From assembly GCF_038811545.1 (NCBI RefSeq), contig NZ_CP133319.1, positions 2,447,516-2,511,515 of the forward strand: a stretch of DNA of 64,000 nt. The letters are read 5' to 3'. The notes below the pieces were generated by a model. The model made no database searches. It was given only the letters and a program-made list of their open reading frames with translations, and was not told the origin of the DNA. The position numbers and the translations under genes are program-made. This DNA comes from Rhodoligotrophos sp. CJ14. GTDB taxonomy: Bacteria > Pseudomonadota > Alphaproteobacteria > Rhizobiales > Im1. Below are positions 17,975 through 26,483 of this stretch, piece by piece. How positions within the stretch are numbered: position 1 is the stretch's first letter; every line of letters starts with the position of its first letter.

Positions 17975-18883
17975 CTATCCGTCGATTCGGGGACACAAAA
18001 CCTTCATGGCAGTCCGCCGGGCAAGTTCGAGGGCGCCATCCACCGCATCGCCCTCGATGGGAACCAGCTGGCGCTGTACATCTGGCGCCAGCCATGGCTC
18101 CATCGGAGATGCGAGTCCGCCTAGCAACGCGATCCGGGAAGCACCGCATTCTGACAGCCGACGCACCAGTTCGTCGATCTGCTCCGCGGCATCGCGCACA
18201 ATCCGTCGCGCGACCGGGTCTCCCCCATCCGCGTGTCGCATCACGAGGGGTGCGAAAGTCGCATAGTCCGTGGCCGTCGCCGGATCCATCCAGGCAACGG
18301 CTTCGAACGGATCATTGTTGAAGCGCATCATTACCTCGCGCGTGAGCCTGCTCTCGATCGCGCGCCCGTCATAGGCGCGCAACGCCAAGCGGATTGCGTG
18401 CAATCCAATGTCGGCGCCGCTACCCTCATCGGAAATGGGAAAGCCATAGCCGCCGACCCGAAATTCGCGCCCTCCTACAACAGCAAAGCCGACGCTTCCC
18501 GTTCCCACGATGACAATCCCGCCATCCCGGGCTCCATGGGCTCCTATGCAGGCGATCGTCGCATCATTAACATAAACGACAGACCGGAAGGGATGTGGCC
18601 GATGCATGAGCTCTTCGAGCGCACCTTTGCGGCCAACGCCCGCAAGCCCGACGCCAGCATGCAGCGAGCTCAGTGCGTCGGAGCCCAGCCCGGCGTCTTG
18701 GAGCGCAGCGCGGCAAGCCCTTTCCACTTCGGCAAGAGAGCGGTCGATGCCAACGCGCAACGCTGCCGGGCCGGCAATGCCCGTCCCAAGTACGAGCCCC
18801 TCCGCGTTCTGAATGCGCGCACGGCATCCCGTGCCGCCACCGTCGACGCCGATGAACAGTGGAGGTTGCGAAGCCGCCGTCAT
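17975..18883 (-). CDS. BadF/BadG-family amino-sugar kinase (GlcNAc/MurNAc kinase)
   Basis: ASKHA-fold sugar kinase of 302 residues. The phosphate-1 motif is FIGVDGGGTGCRARI at the N-terminus, and VIVGTGSVGF and SDEGSGADIG follow around residues 110-150. Relatives include N-acetylglucosamine kinase and the clostridial MurK, which phosphorylates both GlcNAc and MurNAc. Because the next gene is murQ, whose substrate is MurNAc-6-phosphate, MurNAc kinase activity is likely; this is inference. ATG 18883 overlaps the murA stop by four bases (ATGA), which decides the start although the frame is open further upstream. Confidence 0.87.
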   Translation of the reverse strand: MTAASQPPLFIGVDGGGTGCRARIQNAEGLVLGTGIAGPAALRVGIDRSLAEVERACRAALQDAGLGSDALSSLHAGVGLAGVGRKGALEELMHRPHPFRSVVYVNDATIACIGAHGARDGGIVIVGTGSVGFAVVGGREFRVGGYGFPISDEGSGADIGLHAIRLALRAYDGRAIESRLTREVMMRFNNDPFEAVAWMDPATATDYATFAPLVMRHADGGDPVARRIVRDAAEQIDELVRRLSECGASRIALLGGLASPMEPWLAPDVQRQLVPIEGDAVDGALELARRTAMKVLCPRIDG

Positions 18884-20142
18884 CCTACGACCCGCCTGAT
18901 ATCCGCGCCACATTGCACCAGCTTGCGGTCGAGGGATTCATAGCCGCGATCGAGGTGATAGACACGGTTGACGGTCGTTTCGCCTTCGGCGACAAGGGCG
19001 GCGAGGACCAGGCTCACCGATGCGCGCAAGTCGGTTGCCATCACTTCCGCGCCGTGAAGTCTCTCGACCCCACGGACCAGGGCCGTAGAGCCTTGTAGCG
19101 AGATGTTGGCGCCGAGCCGCCCTAGCTCGGGCACGTGCATGAACCGGCTCTCGAACACCGTCTCGCGAATGACTGATGCGCCCGACGCGATGGCCATCAA
19201 GGCCATGAACTGCGCCTGCAGGTCCGTGGGAAAGCCGGGGTAGGGCTCTGTCGAGACGTCCACGGACTTTAGCGTGCCGGAGCGCACGACCATCAAGCCG
19301 CGATCGGTGGGCCAGATTTGGACGCCGGCGCTTTCCAGCACCGCAACGACCGAGCCAAGGTGTTCGAGATGCGCCCCGAGGATTTCAAGATGGCCGCCGG
19401 TTATCGCCGCAGCGACAGCGTAAGTCCCGGCCTCAATGCGATCGGTGATCAGTTCGTGGCGGGCGCCATGGAGCGCATCCACCCCCTGCACCAAGATCCG
19501 ATGGGTCCCGACCCCTTGGATGAGCGCCCCCATCGCAACCAGGCAGCGTGCGAGGTCAGAGATTTCGGGATCGCGCGCCCCGTTGAGGATCTCGCTTTCA
19601 CCGCATGCGAGGACCGCCGCCATCAGGGCCGTCTCGGTCGCGCCCACGGATGGCGAAGAGAGCACGATGCGGTTGCCGCGCAGCCCATTACCATTGGTCC
19701 ACGCGTGAATGTAACCGCCTTCCATTTCGACATTGGCTCCGAGCGACTCCAGTGCTTTGAGATGCTGATCGATCGGCCGCGCGCCAATTGCGCAGCCTCC
19801 GGGGAGCGACACGCGCGCAGAACCGAAACGCGCCAGCATCGGCGCCAGCACGAGAATGCTGGCGCGCATGCGGCGGACGAGCTCGTAGGGCGCCTGCGCG
19901 TTGCGGGCACCCCCGGCATCCAGCACCAGGCTCCGCCCAGCGCCATGGGTTGCCACCACGCCAAGCTCCCGCATCAGCGAGAGCATGGTGTTGACATCGG
20001 TCACTTCGGGAACATTTCTCAACTCCAGCGGCTCGGAGCTGAGCAGCGAAGCGGCTATCTGCGGCAGAGCGGCATTCTTCGCTCCGCAGATCTGGACCGA
20101 GCCTTCAATGCGTTTGCCGCCGCGAATGACCAATCGATCCAT
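18880..20142 (-). CDS. murA: UDP-N-acetylglucosamine 1-carboxyvinyltransferase
   Basis: EPSP-synthase-fold enzyme of 420 residues that transfers enolpyruvate from PEP to UDP-GlcNAc, the first committed step of peptidoglycan synthesis. The motifs look intact: GAKNAALP (Lys near residue 22), the catalytic-Cys loop SLPGGCAIGARP (so fosfomycin-sensitive type), DRIEAGTY, YPGFPTDLQAQ and FESRFMHVPEL. ATG 20142 begins the conserved MDRLVIRGGK; the 24 upstream codons are not conserved. It heads an operon of muramic-acid catabolic genes, unusual company for murA, so it may be a second copy. Confidence 0.93.
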   Translation of the reverse strand: MDRLVIRGGKRIEGSVQICGAKNAALPQIAASLLSSEPLELRNVPEVTDVNTMLSLMRELGVVATHGAGRSLVLDAGGARNAQAPYELVRRMRASILVLAPMLARFGSARVSLPGGCAIGARPIDQHLKALESLGANVEMEGGYIHAWTNGNGLRGNRIVLSSPSVGATETALMAAVLACGESEILNGARDPEISDLARCLVAMGALIQGVGTHRILVQGVDALHGARHELITDRIEAGTYAVAAAITGGHLEILGAHLEHLGSVVAVLESAGVQIWPTDRGLMVVRSGTLKSVDVSTEPYPGFPTDLQAQFMALMAIASGASVIRETVFESRFMHVPELGRLGANISLQGSTALVRGVERLHGAEVMATDLRASVSLVLAALVAEGETTVNRVYHLDRGYESLDRKLVQCGADIRRVVG

Positions 20143-20227
20143 GCTGTTTTCTTCGTCGCCTTGACGATCAGAAGCTTGGCAACCGCCATTGCGTCTGACT
20201 GCACCGCGGCTCATATCCTATCAGCGA

Positions 20228-20242
20228 CCGGCATGGTGCCGG
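20228..20242. promoter_or_regulatory. Inverted repeat in the murA/nagA divergent promoter
   Basis: Perfect 6-bp inverted repeat CCGGCA-TGG-TGCCGG in the 177-bp gap between divergent murA and nagA. Position and symmetry suit a shared operator, but no regulator gene is linked to this locus. Confidence 0.35.
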
Positions 20243-20319
20243 CCCTGGGTATTTCGACGAGCATCCTTTATCCTAGATCGGATTCGATGCGCCACCAATC
20301 CACCCGTCAGGGACAATCT

Positions 20320-21507
20320 ATGAGCCGAGATCGAAATAATCCTTTAATCACCGGCGGCCATGCCATCCTGGCGGACCGTGTTTTTGACGGTTATGGCTGG
20401 CACACCGACGCCGCGGTGCTGATCCGGGCAGGCCGCATCGTTGGGCTCGGGGCCCCGGGTGAGGTTCCTTCCGATTGGCCGCAGACGCGCCTCCCGGCCG
20501 GCGCCTTCCTGGCCCCTGGTTTCATAGACTTGCAGGTAAACGGGGGTGGCGGCGTTCTCCTCAACGATCAGCCGACGGTCGAGGGTATGCGCGCCATTGC
20601 CCGGGCGCACCGTCGCTATGGCACGACGGCGTGCCTCCCGACCCTCATCACCGATACGCGCGAGAAGATGAAGGCTGCCGTCGCGGCGGCTAGTTCGACG
20701 GTCGGCCGGGAAGGGATCCTCGGTCTGCACCTAGAAGGCCCCTTCATCAGTCCGCTGCGTCCGGGCGTTCACCCGTTAGATCGGATCACGCAACCTGCTG
20801 CCGGCGACCTGGATCAGTTGTGCGAACTCGCCGACGTCGGCAGGTCATTGGTGACTTTGGCACCCGAATGCGTCCCGACGGGTTTTGTCCGGAAGCTGGC
20901 CTCCTCTGGTGTGCGAATTTCGATCGGACACAGCGAGGCGACCGCTGACGTTGTCATGCAAGCAGTCGCGGACGGCGCAACCGGCGTCACTCATTTGTTC
21001 AATGCCATGCCGCCATTTAGCGCGCGCGCCCCGGGAATCATCGGCGCAGCGCTGGCGGAACACCGGCTGACGGCAAGCCTAATCATCGACGGAACCCATG
21101 TTGATCCCATTGCGGTCCGGGCCGCATTCATGGCGAAGGGTTCAGAGCGGATCGTGCTGGTCACCGATGCGATGCCCACGGTCGGCACGTCGTTGGACCA
21201 TTTCGAACTGGCTGGCCGAACCATCAAACGGACCGACGGACGGCTGACCACGGAAGAAGGCACTCTAGCGGGCGCACACCTGGATATGGCCTCGGCGGTG
21301 CGCAATGCGGTCAAGCTGGCCCAAGTTCCCGTAGAGGACGCGCTGCGCGCCGCTTCGCTGACACCCGCGCGATTCCTCGGCCTGGACCACGAGCGCGGAA
21401 CGATCGTTTCGGGCGCTCGGGCCGATCTCGTTGCTCTCACTGAGGAATTCACGGTGATTGCGACCTGGCTCGGCGGCAGCACCGATCAGTCCGAGGACCT
21501 TCAATAA
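20320..21507 (+). CDS. nagA: N-acetylglucosamine-6-phosphate deacetylase
   Basis: Amidohydrolase-fold deacetylase of 395 residues that makes glucosamine-6-phosphate and acetate from GlcNAc-6-phosphate. Motifs include PGFIDLQVNGGGG (about residues 60-72), LHLEGPFIS with the metal-binding Glu, GHSEAT, THLFNAMPP and the catalytic Asp in VTDAMP. Although the frame runs back antisense through murA, ATG 20320 after CAGGGACAA is the sensible start. Divergent from the murA operon and convergent with namZ, overlapping its end by 7 bp. It links MurQ product to the SIS-domain deaminase. Confidence 0.94.
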   Translation: MSRDRNNPLITGGHAILADRVFDGYGWHTDAAVLIRAGRIVGLGAPGEVPSDWPQTRLPAGAFLAPGFIDLQVNGGGGVLLNDQPTVEGMRAIARAHRRYGTTACLPTLITDTREKMKAAVAAASSTVGREGILGLHLEGPFISPLRPGVHPLDRITQPAAGDLDQLCELADVGRSLVTLAPECVPTGFVRKLASSGVRISIGHSEATADVVMQAVADGATGVTHLFNAMPPFSARAPGIIGAALAEHRLTASLIIDGTHVDPIAVRAAFMAKGSERIVLVTDAMPTVGTSLDHFELAGRTIKRTDGRLTTEEGTLAGAHLDMASAVRNAVKLAQVPVEDALRAASLTPARFLGLDHERGTIVSGARADLVALTEEFTVIATWLGGSTDQSEDLQ

Positions 21508-22703
21508 CGCAGGTATTCCTGTCGCTGGGCGGACCACGCCTGCTCATCCGATTGCGCCAGTACGTCGAGGTCGTTCGGCGTCGCCGACGCGTCGTCGACC
21601 CATTCCCGCAATAACGGACCGCCGTTGATGACATCGATGGGGAGCTTGCCGTGCTCGTATTCATAGGGAAAATCGCGCCACAGAGCGTAGTCCGGGTACA
21701 GTCGGCGGATCGCCTTAAAGGCGAGTGCCTGGAGGCGCCAGGGCTTGAACGTCTGATGATTGTAATCAGGAACTTCCGTGTGGATCTGCACGCCGTGGCA
21801 AAGCTGGCCCGCATGTTTGTGAAACGTGGGTTCGAACCAGCACTCACGGAGGCGGCAACCACCGAGCCACTGCGGAGCCAGGGATTCCATTTCCTTCATA
21901 ACTGCGCGCGCATCGATATCGGGCGCGCCGAACAGTTCTAAAGGCCGGGTGGTGCCGCGCCCCTCCGAGAGCGTCGTGCCCTCCAGCATCACCGTTCCCG
22001 CATAGGCGCGCGCCATCCACAAGTTCGGCGCGTTGGGACTGGGATTGATCCAGGTGCGCTCGCCCAACGGCCATCCGAAACCCGGCGCGGCATCGGGCTG
22101 CCAATCCTGCATGTCGATGATCCGATACTCGATATCAAGCTCGAGCGTCTTGATGAACCACAGACCCAGCTCGCCGAGTGTAAGCCCATGACGCATCGGC
22201 AACGGTCCGGCGCCGACAAAGCTTTCCCAGCCGGGGCGCAGCGTTAGACCTTCGACAGGTCGGCCCGCGGGGTTAGGCCGGTCCAGCACCCAAACAGCCT
22301 TGCGATGTTTGGCTGCCGCTTCGAGCACATAGCGTAGCGTCGTGATGAACGTGTAAATGCGACACCCCAGATCCTGCAGATCGACGAGGATCACATCCAA
22401 TCCACCCATCATCGCATCCGTCGGCTTTCGCACGTCGCCATAAAGGCTGAAAATCGGAATGCCGTGCACCGGATCGTTATAGTCCGGCGACTCGATCATG
22501 TTGTCTTGCTTGTCGCCGCGAAGACCGTGCTGCGGACCGAAGGCCGCGGTGAGCTCCATGTCGCCGCATGCTGCCAGTGCGTCCAGCGCGTGCGTCAGGT
22601 CGTCCGTGACGGAAGCAGGATGCGCGACCAGCGCCACGCGCCGGCCGGCGAGCGTTGCGCGCAAAGCGGGTTCTGCGATGAGGCGATCGATGCCGAATTT
22701 CAT
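21501..22703 (-). CDS. DUF1343 / NamZ-family (GH171) exo-beta-N-acetylmuramidase-like protein
   Basis: Protein of 400 residues in the DUF1343 family, whose characterised member NamZ (YbbC) of Bacillus removes terminal MurNAc from peptidoglycan disaccharides. Family blocks are present: AFGPQHGLRGDKQDN, FSLYGDVRKPTDAM, DLQDLGCRIYTFITT and LDRPNPAGRPVEG. The first block has Gln where the family commonly has Glu (PEHG). No signal peptide is visible, so it should act in the cytoplasm on imported muropeptide sugars. Start ATG 22703 overlaps the stop of the DOMON-like gene (ATGA). Confidence 0.87.
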   Translation of the reverse strand: MKFGIDRLIAEPALRATLAGRRVALVAHPASVTDDLTHALDALAACGDMELTAAFGPQHGLRGDKQDNMIESPDYNDPVHGIPIFSLYGDVRKPTDAMMGGLDVILVDLQDLGCRIYTFITTLRYVLEAAAKHRKAVWVLDRPNPAGRPVEGLTLRPGWESFVGAGPLPMRHGLTLGELGLWFIKTLELDIEYRIIDMQDWQPDAAPGFGWPLGERTWINPSPNAPNLWMARAYAGTVMLEGTTLSEGRGTTRPLELFGAPDIDARAVMKEMESLAPQWLGGCRLRECWFEPTFHKHAGQLCHGVQIHTEVPDYNHQTFKPWRLQALAFKAIRRLYPDYALWRDFPYEYEHGKLPIDVINGGPLLREWVDDASATPNDLDVLAQSDEQAWSAQRQEYLRY

Positions 22704-23254
22704 GGTTGCTGCATCACCGGAGAAAATTCATGCTCAAAGGAGTCCTTGTGATGAAAGTCAGGCTTTCCGGGTGGGTGCGCCAGCCCCCAGTATGACTTGA
22801 GGCCGCTTGTGTCTTCGATCAGCGCCGACAGACCGAGTTGCCATGGGCTCTCGCGCGGCAAGCCCAAGCGATCCAATTCTAGCGAGACCTGCAATGTGTA
22901 GCAGTCCGGCGCAGATTGCACCTTGACCGTAGGCGCACTGATCTCGTCCGCCACAACCATCCCGCTTCGGTAGCCGCTGAACCGATAGGCCGCCCATTGT
23001 GTCGAAGGTGCAAAGTTGAATTCGTAGTACTCGCTGCCCGACAAAGCACGGACAAATGCCTCGAAGCAAGTGTGCCGCCAAAGCTCATCGCGGCGCGTGC
23101 TTTCAACAACAGGGAAAATACGGATGTCGTTCATTCTTCCGGTGACAATATAGGACAGGGTCAGGATACTCGGATGCGGACGGGTGATCTCTACTTCAAT
23201 GCGTGTTGCCGCAGAACAGTACGAATCCGGATGAAGTCTCAGCAATCGGCGCAT
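22700..23254 (-). CDS. DOMON-like domain protein
   Basis: Protein of 184 residues resembling DOMON-like/CBM9-like beta-sandwich proteins found in alphaproteobacteria. Conserved pieces are LRLHPDSYC, RRDELWRHTCFEAFVR, YYEFNFAPSTQWAAYRFSGYR and KSYWGLAHPPGKPDFHH. No signal peptide is seen. The fold often binds sugars or haem; with namZ immediately downstream and overlapping by ATGA, a carbohydrate-related role in muramic-acid use is plausible but unproven. The ribosome-binding site is weak. Confidence 0.75.
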   Translation of the reverse strand: MRRLLRLHPDSYCSAATRIEVEITRPHPSILTLSYIVTGRMNDIRIFPVVESTRRDELWRHTCFEAFVRALSGSEYYEFNFAPSTQWAAYRFSGYRSGMVVADEISAPTVKVQSAPDCYTLQVSLELDRLGLPRESPWQLGLSALIEDTSGLKSYWGLAHPPGKPDFHHKDSFEHEFSPVMQQP

Positions 23255-23666
23255 ATGGGTACTGTATAGGGTTGCGGATACGTTGGCACCAATTCAAATC
23301 GCGGGCGAGGCCCAAATTGCTCTGCGGGTGCTCCCTTGCTTAGCCTGGGTGTGGTGACTTTGCCCCGCTTTCTGAAGCTGGCGTTCTGCAATCTCGCGCC
23401 GCTATCTCGTAGGCTTATTGTGCTCCCGGATCCCTGCGCTGCTGGGCGCGTGAGATTGACGATTTCTCCCGGATCGAGCTTGCCGCAGGCAGCCGTTGAG
23501 GCGAACTGCTAGATAGTCAGCTCATTGCCCAGGACGCTGGAACGGGCACGGGTGGTCGTTTGGGAGAGCGGATACCTCCGCCCGCAACTAATGCGGGCTT
23601 AATTGTGGGGTCGAACTCATGCTGAGAAAAAATGCCCTGAGCCACCAAGTAGATGCGCCTACTTAA
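23255..23666. other. Intergenic region between the DOMON-like gene and tRNA-Ser
   Basis: No supported gene. An open minus-strand frame without an ATG covers about 23260-23510 and may be chance or a gene remnant. A perfect 7-bp hairpin (GCCCGCA, 5-nt loop, TGCGGGC) lies at 23580-23598. Just before the tRNA are a 6-bp hairpin (23647-23664) and an A6 run, annotated separately. Confidence 0.5.
23627..23664 (-). terminator. Possible terminator of tRNA-Ser
   Basis: Directly downstream of the tRNA on the minus strand, AAGTAG (complement of 23659-23664) pairs with CTACTT (complement of 23647-23652). After a short spacer there is a T6 tract (complement of A6 at 23627-23632). The spacer is long for a classical terminator. 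Confidence 0.4.
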
Positions 23667-23756
23667 TGGCGGAGAGAGAGGGATTCGAACCCTCGATACG
23701 GTTTCCCGTATACACGCGTTCCAGGCGTGCGCCTTCAACCACTCGGCCACCTCTCC
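23667..23756 (-). tRNA. tRNA-Ser(GGA)
   Basis: Class II tRNA with acceptor GGAGAGG/CTCTCTCC, D-arm TGGCCGAGTGGTTGAAGGC, anticodon loop CTGGAAC (GGA), long variable arm with TACGGG-AAA-CCGTA, T-arm GAGGG-TTCGAAT-CCCTC and an encoded CCA end. All arms pair well. Confidence 0.97.
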
Positions 23757-23908
23757 TCGAACCGCGACGCATGGCGTGCGGTTGGTGGCGCGCAATATAC
23801 TCATTAGCCGCCAGGGCGCAAGCGCTCCTCATCAGATCGCCACCGACTTTGCTTGCATCCCACCACTCGCGCGCCATATCTGAGTGCAAGGGAAGTGGAG
23901 ACACCGTC

Positions 23909-24559
23909 ATGCTGATGTTCAGATCCGGCAAATCACTCACGATGCCCACCGCCAGCGATGCCCTGCCGGGCCGGAATACGCCCCTGCCAACCGCCAGCCA
24001 TCACTTCGTCAATGGTCAGCCGCTCAAGGGCCCGTTTCCCGAGGGCGCCAAGCAGGCACTCTTCGGCATGGGCTGCTTCTGGGGCGCTGAACGGCTGTTC
24101 TGGTCCCTGCCAGGCGTCATCGTCACCGCGGTGGGCTATTCCGGAGGCCATACGCCGAACCCGACCTATGAAGAAACCTGCACCGGCATGACCGGCCATG
24201 CCGAAGTGGTGCTCGTTGTCTATGATCCCAAGCGGATCTCTTATGAGCAATTGCTCAAGACTTTCTGGGAAAGTCACGATCCGACCCAAGGGATGCGGCA
24301 GGGCAATGACGTGGGCACCACCTATCGCTCCGCGATCTATACCTTTGATGATGAGCAGAAGTCCGTGGCGGAGCGCTCGCGCCGGCAGTTCCAGGCCGCT
24401 CTGCGCGAGCGTGGCTATGGGCCGATCACCACGGAGATCAAGGAAGCTGGCCCCTTCTATTATGCGGAGGATTACCACCAGCAATATCTGGCCAAGAACC
24501 CAGGCGGCTATTGTGGCCTCGCCGGCACTGGCGCGACCTGCCCGGTCGGCTTGGCGTGA
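23909..24559 (+). CDS. msrA: Peptide-methionine (S)-S-oxide reductase
   Basis: MsrA of 216 residues, repairing methionine-S-sulfoxide. The active-site motif GCFWGAE lies near residue 55 and the downstream Tyr/Asp elements ([25 protein letters not shown]) are intact. C-terminal [15 protein letters not shown] carries likely resolving cysteines. Slightly longer at the N-terminus than minimal MsrA. The frame is open back through the antisense of the tRNA, but ATG 23909 follows AGTGGAG and suits family length. Stands alone with its own promoter. Confidence 0.94.
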   Translation: MLMFRSGKSLTMPTASDALPGRNTPLPTASHHFVNGQPLKGPFPEGAKQALFGMGCFWGAERLFWSLPGVIVTAVGYSGGHTPNPTYEETCTGMTGHAEVVLVVYDPKRISYEQLLKTFWESHDPTQGMRQGNDVGTTYRSAIYTFDDEQKSVAERSRRQFQAALRERGYGPITTEIKEAGPFYYAEDYHQQYLAKNPGGYCGLAGTGATCPVGLA

Positions 24560-24586
24560 GCTTGCTTCTACCCAACTGGCTGATTG

Positions 24587-25072
24587 ATGGTGCCACTGCC
24601 CGCCCAAGACCACCCGCCATCGCGTAGACTTGTCCTCTCCGCGATCGTGGGTGCCTTGGCGGGGCTGCCTTTCCTTGCCCTGGCGCTTGCCGCCTGGTTC
24701 GGGAATGAACCAGCCACCCAAGGACGCGTGATCATTGCCGAGCTGATCTACGGCGCGGCCGCCATCGCCTTTCTCGGCGGCATGCGCGGCGGCACGGCGG
24801 CCGGGCCCTATTCCCGGCGGCGGATCGCGCGCGAGCTGTCCCTTGCGGCACTTCTGGGATTGGCCGCAGTCCTGGCATTATTGAGTCCGCCGATCCCCGC
24901 GATCGCCGTGTTGATCGCGGCATTCCTATTCACGGCGCTCTGGGACATTGTGAGCCTCCAGCGCCATGCCATTCCGGCATGGTTCGCAGCCGCGCGGCTC
25001 ACCCTGGCGGGAATGGCTCTCATAGGCTTGCTGGCCATCTTGGCAAAGCTCGCAATGACCACCGCCATTTGA
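24587..25072 (+). CDS. DUF3429 membrane protein
   Basis: Integral membrane protein of 161 residues with about five hydrophobic spans, typical of DUF3429 (LIYGAAAIAFLGGMRGG after span 2, then LWDIVSLQRHAIPAWFAAAR). No catalytic motif is visible and the function of the family is unknown. ATG 24587 directly follows an in-frame TTG; the ribosome-binding site is weak. It starts 27 bp after msrA, so co-transcription is likely. Confidence 0.8.
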   Translation: MVPLPAQDHPPSRRLVLSAIVGALAGLPFLALALAAWFGNEPATQGRVIIAELIYGAAAIAFLGGMRGGTAAGPYSRRRIARELSLAALLGLAAVLALLSPPIPAIAVLIAAFLFTALWDIVSLQRHAIPAWFAAARLTLAGMALIGLLAILAKLAMTTAI

Positions 25073-25076
25073 AGAT

Positions 25077-25112
25077 GAGCGGGACCGCCCAATTCAGGGC
25101 GCGATCCCGCTC
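25077..25112. terminator. Bidirectional hairpin between convergent genes
   Basis: GAGCGGGA (25077-25084) pairs with TCCCGCTC (25105-25112), and inside it CGCCC pairs with GGGCG around a 6-nt loop. It lies 4 bp after the DUF3429 stop and 15 bp from the stop of the convergent 45-residue gene. No T-tract on either strand. Confidence 0.55.
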
Positions 25113-25127
25113 TACGCATTGATACCC

Positions 25128-25265
25128 CTAATGGCGCGGCGCTCTGGACCTCCAAGCAATACGCATCTCGCGACGATTGCGCCGGTGATTGTACTGCTTC
25201 CATGTCCATTCCGCGATTAACAACAGCACACCTGCAATACAAAGACCAAGAATTGCGTAAAGCAT
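25128..25265 (-). CDS. Small single-span membrane protein (45 residues)
   Basis: Short gene starting at ATG 25265 after a strong GAGGGG ribosome-binding site at 4-5 nt spacing. Residues 1-18 form one hydrophobic span (MLYAILGLCIAGVLLLIA), followed by aromatic EWTWKQY and a strongly basic tail rich in Arg/His (NHRRNRREMR). Topology is probably N-out with a cytoplasmic basic tail. Function unknown. It ends 15 bp from the shared hairpin with DUF3429, consistent with a real transcription unit. Confidence 0.6.
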   Translation of the reverse strand: MLYAILGLCIAGVLLLIAEWTWKQYNHRRNRREMRIAWRSRAPRH

Positions 25266-25507
25266 GTGCCCCTCGCATTTCTAAACGCGATGGGGAATTA
25301 TATTCTTGGAGATCGAAGCAACAAGCGTGTAATTGGCAATGCAATTATCCAATGTAGATTCGACATTTACAGATCAAGCCTGTTATACAAAGAGCTCCAT
25401 TTACGATTGCAAGCCATTTGCCCGGGGTCGATACTGCCGTGCAAAAGGCTCGGCAGAACAAAGTCCGACCAGTGCCTCCCTCTGACGGTTCTGCGGCCGA
25501 TCGCTGT

Positions 25508-26314
25508 TCAGATCACCACCCGGCGATAGAGATGCCAGGTCGCATGCCCGAGAACTGGAACGATGATCGCCAGCCCGACGAGCAGTGTGGCAAAGCCGAT
25601 GACCAGGGCGATCGCAACAATCAGGCCCCATAGAAGCATGGGCCCGGGATTGGTGACGACGGCATTGATGGAGGTGCGTGCCGCCGCAAGCGCTCCGACA
25701 TGGCGATCCAAGATCAAAGGAAAGGACACAACGCTGATCATCAGTGCAGCAAGCGCGAACAGGAATCCGACGGCATTGCCCACTAGGATCAGCGTCCATC
25801 CTGCCCGTGTAGTGATCACCTCGTGCAAAAATCCGCTGACCGTGGCGGGCACCATGTCACCAAAGATCGCGCTATAGATGACCATGGCGGCGATGAGCCA
25901 GAGCACAAAGATCATCATCAAGGTGAAGCCGAGGATCGCAAGAGGGAGCAGGCCCGGCGATCGCATCACATTCAGCGCATCGGCCCAGGCGGCATCCTGT
26001 CCCTGCTCCAGCCGCCGGCTGATCTCATAAAGACCGAGCGCCGCAAAGGGACCGACCAGCGCAAAACCCGCGACCAGCGGGAACAACAGAGGCAGAATGT
26101 CATATCCCACCACGAGCCGGCACAGGAAAACGCCGGCCAAGGGATAGATCAGTCCCAAGAACACGAGATGGCTTGGCTTCTGCCAGAAGTCGTTCCAGCC
26201 TTTTTCCAGGGCATCCCGAAGGTCGGCGACGCCAATCTTGCGCACAGCCAGTGGGCCGTGTTCATCCACGCCTGGAAATGCAGTTCGAGTGCCGGTGAAG
26301 GTTCTATCCGCCAT
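25508..26314 (-). CDS. DUF2189 membrane protein
   Basis: Membrane protein of 268 residues with about six hydrophobic spans and the DUF2189 hallmark LRDALEKGWNDFWQKPSHLVF near residues 31-51, followed by FLGLIYPLAGVFL and GPFAALGLYEISRR. Family role unknown; members sit near respiratory genes in alphaproteobacteria, but here the neighbours give no such link. The frame is open 15 codons further, but ATG 26314 has a good GGCGGAG ribosome-binding site. Confidence 0.85.
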   Translation of the reverse strand: MADRTFTGTRTAFPGVDEHGPLAVRKIGVADLRDALEKGWNDFWQKPSHLVFLGLIYPLAGVFLCRLVVGYDILPLLFPLVAGFALVGPFAALGLYEISRRLEQGQDAAWADALNVMRSPGLLPLAILGFTLMMIFVLWLIAAMVIYSAIFGDMVPATVSGFLHEVITTRAGWTLILVGNAVGFLFALAALMISVVSFPLILDRHVGALAAARTSINAVVTNPGPMLLWGLIVAIALVIGFATLLVGLAIIVPVLGHATWHLYRRVVI

Positions 26315-26483
26315 GGCAATCTCCGCCGTTTTGCCGGCGGGCCCGCGATTGCGCGGCATTCGCTAGGCAGTCCGCCGACCATGTGGTGCCCCGACGCCTC
26401 TGCCCATCACTATACACCTGCTATCGGGAATTGTCCCCCCGAGATGGGACGTGGGCGGACCGAATGGCGGTACAATGAAAGCT

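Noticed and set aside
19318..20319. N-terminal 334 codons of the long frame that contains nagA
   Set aside because: Antisense to murA, with no NagA similarity; NagA starts at 20320.
23260..23510. Open minus-strand frame of about 80 codons with no ATG
   Set aside because: No start codon, no ribosome-binding site and no recognised family; could be chance in GC-rich DNA.
23517..23949. Frames on both strands across the tRNA-Ser region, one containing an [13 protein letters not shown] sequence
   Set aside because: This is the familiar artefact of translating tRNA-Ser antisense; the tRNA fold explains the conservation.
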